Shown here: positions 62,400 to 64,000 of the stretch, in pieces
Numbering within the stretch: position 1 is the stretch's first letter
Layout of the letters: the number at the start of each line of letters is the position of its first letter
Assembly: GCF_008728855.1 (NCBI RefSeq)
Contig: NZ_CP042906.1
Location: 5,361,001-5,425,000, forward strand
Reading direction: 5' to 3'
DNA length: 64,000 bases
Source: Hypericibacter terrae
GTDB taxonomy: Bacteria > Pseudomonadota > Alphaproteobacteria > Dongiales > Dongiaceae
Position numbers and translations under genes: made by a program
Notes under the pieces: generated by a model
The model's database searches: none
Seen by the model: only the letters and a program-made list of their open reading frames with translations
What the model was told of the DNA's origin: nothing

Positions 62400-64000
62400 A
62401 TGAAGCGACTTTTCATCGCCGCGGCCGCAGCGCTGCTGCTGTCGAGCCTGCCGGTCCTGGCCGCGCCCAAGCAGGGCGGGGCCATCATCATCACCTACAA
62501 GGACGACATCTCCACGCTCGATCCGGCGGTGGGCTATGACTGGCAGAACTGGTCGATCATCAAGAGCATCTTCGACGGCCTGATGGATTACGAGCCCGGC
62601 ACGACCAAGCTCACCCCCGACCTGGCGGAGAGCTTCGACATCTCGCCCGACGGCCTGACCTACACCTTCAAGCTGCGCGACGGCGTGAAGTTCCATAACG
62701 GCCGCGCCATGACGGCCGGCGACGTCAAATATTCGATCGAGCGCGCGGTCAATCCCGCGACGCAGAGCCCGGGTGCGGGCTATTTCAGCAACATCGCCGG
62801 CTATGACGATGTCGCGGGCGGCAAGGCCACGACGCTCTCGGGCATCACCACGCCCGACGACAAGACCGTCGTCATCAAGCTCACCGCGCCCAACGCCGCC
62901 TTCCTCCATATCGTCGCGATGAACTTCTCCTATGTCGTGCCGAAGGAAGAGGTCGAAAAGTATGGCGCCGATTTCGGCCATCATCCGGTCGGCACCGGCG
63001 CCTTCAAGTTCGTCGAGTGGAATCTGGGCCAGAACCTCACGCTCGAGCGGTTCCAGGACTACAACAAGAAGGGCGTCCCCTATCTCGACAAGATCACCTT
63101 CGAGATCGGCCAGGAGCCGACCGTGAATCTCCTGCGGCTGCAGAAGGGCGAGGTCGACATCCTCGGCGACGGCATCCCGCCGGCGCAGTTCGTGCAGGTG
63201 ACGAGCGATCCCGCCAACAAGGAACTCTTCGTCGCGGGCGAGCAGCTCCATACGGGCTATGTCGCCCTCAACGTCAAAATGAAGCCGCTCGACGATGTGC
63301 GGGTGCGCCAGGCGATCAACATGGCGATCAACAAGGACCGCATCGTTCAGATCCTGAACGGCCGCGCCAAGGTCGCCAATCAGGTGCTGCCGCCGGCCAT
63401 GCCGGGCTATGACCCGAACTACAAGGGCTATCCCTACGATCCGGCGCAGGCCAAGAAGCTGCTGGCCGAAGCCGGCCTCGCCAACGGCTTCTCGACCGAG
63501 CTTTATGTGATGAACACCGACCCGCAGCCGCGCATCGCCCAGGCGATCCAGCAGGATCTGGCGGCGGTCGGCATCAAGGCCGAGATCAAGGCGCTGGCCC
63601 AGGCCGAGGTCATCACCGCGGGCGGCACCGACGGCCAGGCGCCGATGGTCTGGTCGGGCGGTCTCGCCTGGATCGCCGACTTCCCGGATCCGTCCAACTT
63701 CTACAGCGTGATCCTGGGCTGCTCGGGCGCCATCGCCGGCGGCTGGAACTGGTCCTGGTACTGCAACCCGGACCTCGACAAGCGCGCCAGCGCCGCCGAC
63801 GCCATGACCGATCCGGCCAAGGCCGACGACCGCAACAAGGCCTGGGCCGCGATCTTCGCCGACGTGATGAAGGACGCGCCCTGGGTCCCGATCATGAACG
63901 AGACCCGCTACACCATGCACAGCCCGCGGGTGGGCGGCGATCCGCAGCTCTTCGTCGAGCCGATCCACATTCCGGTCAATTACGACTACATCTTCGCGAC
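62400..64000 (+). CDS. ABC transporter binding protein (SBP_bac_5), cut by window end
   Basis: At least 533 residues are visible with no stop before the window edge. A signal peptide (LFIAAAAALLLSSLPVLA) is followed by a family 5 solute-binding protein: TLDPAVGYDW, LAESFDISPDGLTYTFKLRDGVKFHNGR, VGTGAFKFVEW and PLDDVRVRQAINMAIN. Members bind peptides, nickel, opines or other compounds. AGGGAGGAG precedes the ATG. The family usually ends around 500-540 residues, so little is missing. No ATPase gene is seen, presumably beyond the edge. Confidence 0.92.
   Translation, partial: MKRLFIAAAAALLLSSLPVLAAPKQGGAIIITYKDDISTLDPAVGYDWQNWSIIKSIFDGLMDYEPGTTKLTPDLAESFDISPDGLTYTFKLRDGVKFHNGRAMTAGDVKYSIERAVNPATQSPGAGYFSNIAGYDDVAGGKATTLSGITTPDDKTVVIKLTAPNAAFLHIVAMNFSYVVPKEEVEKYGADFGHHPVGTGAFKFVEWNLGQNLTLERFQDYNKKGVPYLDKITFEIGQEPTVNLLRLQKGEVDILGDGIPPAQFVQVTSDPANKELFVAGEQLHTGYVALNVKMKPLDDVRVRQAINMAINKDRIVQILNGRAKVANQVLPPAMPGYDPNYKGYPYDPAQAKKLLAEAGLANGFSTELYVMNTDPQPRIAQAIQQDLAAVGIKAEIKALAQAEVITAGGTDGQAPMVWSGGLAWIADFPDPSNFYSVILGCSGAIAGGWNWSWYCNPDLDKRASAADAMTDPAKADDRNKAWAAIFADVMKDAPWVPIMNETRYTMHSPRVGGDPQLFVEPIHIPVNYDYIFA

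Noticed and set aside
1-64000. tRNA or rRNA genes
   Set aside because: I saw no T-arm/acceptor pattern or conserved rRNA segment on either strand; a tRNAscan-SE run would settle it.

Overview
The window is GC-rich chromosomal DNA with tightly packed genes, frequent 1-8 base stop/start overlaps and strong GC bias at third codon positions. It looks alphaproteobacterial. The dapF-mtaB-ftsY order, an FtsY with a very short N-terminus, the many ABC importers and the dispersed GC-rich intergenic palindromes fit a Rhodospirillales-like soil or plant-associated heterotroph. The species cannot be named from sequence alone. I saw no rRNA, tRNA, CRISPR array, transposase or phage structural gene.

Layout. 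1-1.8 kb: a lower-GC accessory pair, a trypsin-like protein and a lipoprotein. 2.2-8 kb: dapF, mtaB, ftsY, an FkbM methyltransferase and an EamA transporter, separated by GC-rich inverted repeats. 8.2-15.6 kb: VOC and Nudix proteins, a secreted sorbosone-dehydrogenase-like protein, azlCD with a DUF1232 protein, an orphan Tat-type polyamine-binding protein, pgk and an SDR. 15.9-23 kb: a beta-oxidation cluster (acyl-CoA synthetase, thiolase, hydroxyacyl-CoA dehydrogenase/hydratase, acyl-CoA dehydrogenase). 23-31.5 kb is mixed accessory DNA: an unknown protein, a DPM1-like glycosyltransferase, about 620 bases of non-coding sequence, an aldehyde dehydrogenase, a PhnB-like protein, a low-GC HEPN gene, and an unusual trio of a histone-H1-like protein, a glycosyltransferase with an H1-like tail and a bicupin. 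31.6-37.5 kb: potDBCA polyamine importer and a gamma-glutamyltransferase. 37.6-45.3 kb: a CHASE2 adenylate cyclase, a Na+/H+ antiporter ending in a cyclic-nucleotide-binding domain, an EamA transporter and a PuuC-like dehydrogenase. 45.4-53.7 kb: two APC permeases, five small membrane or membrane-anchored proteins (one of 56 aa) and a two-component system. 53.9-60.2 kb: a DeoR-controlled cluster (TIM barrel, FGGY kinase, glycerol-1-phosphate-dehydrogenase-like enzyme), a trans-3-hydroxyproline dehydratase and a RutR-like repressor. 60.5-64 kb: a peptide/nickel-type ABC importer whose binding protein runs off the window.

Much of the window serves nitrogen-rich small molecules and fatty acids: polyamine uptake, gamma-glutamyl chemistry, aldehyde oxidation, APC permeases, hydroxyproline and oligopeptide-type uptake. 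The most distinctive units are the cyclase next to a CNBD antiporter (a plausible cAMP-gated ion exchange pair), the H1-like/glycosyltransferase/bicupin trio, and the permease operon with several tiny membrane proteins beside a two-component system.
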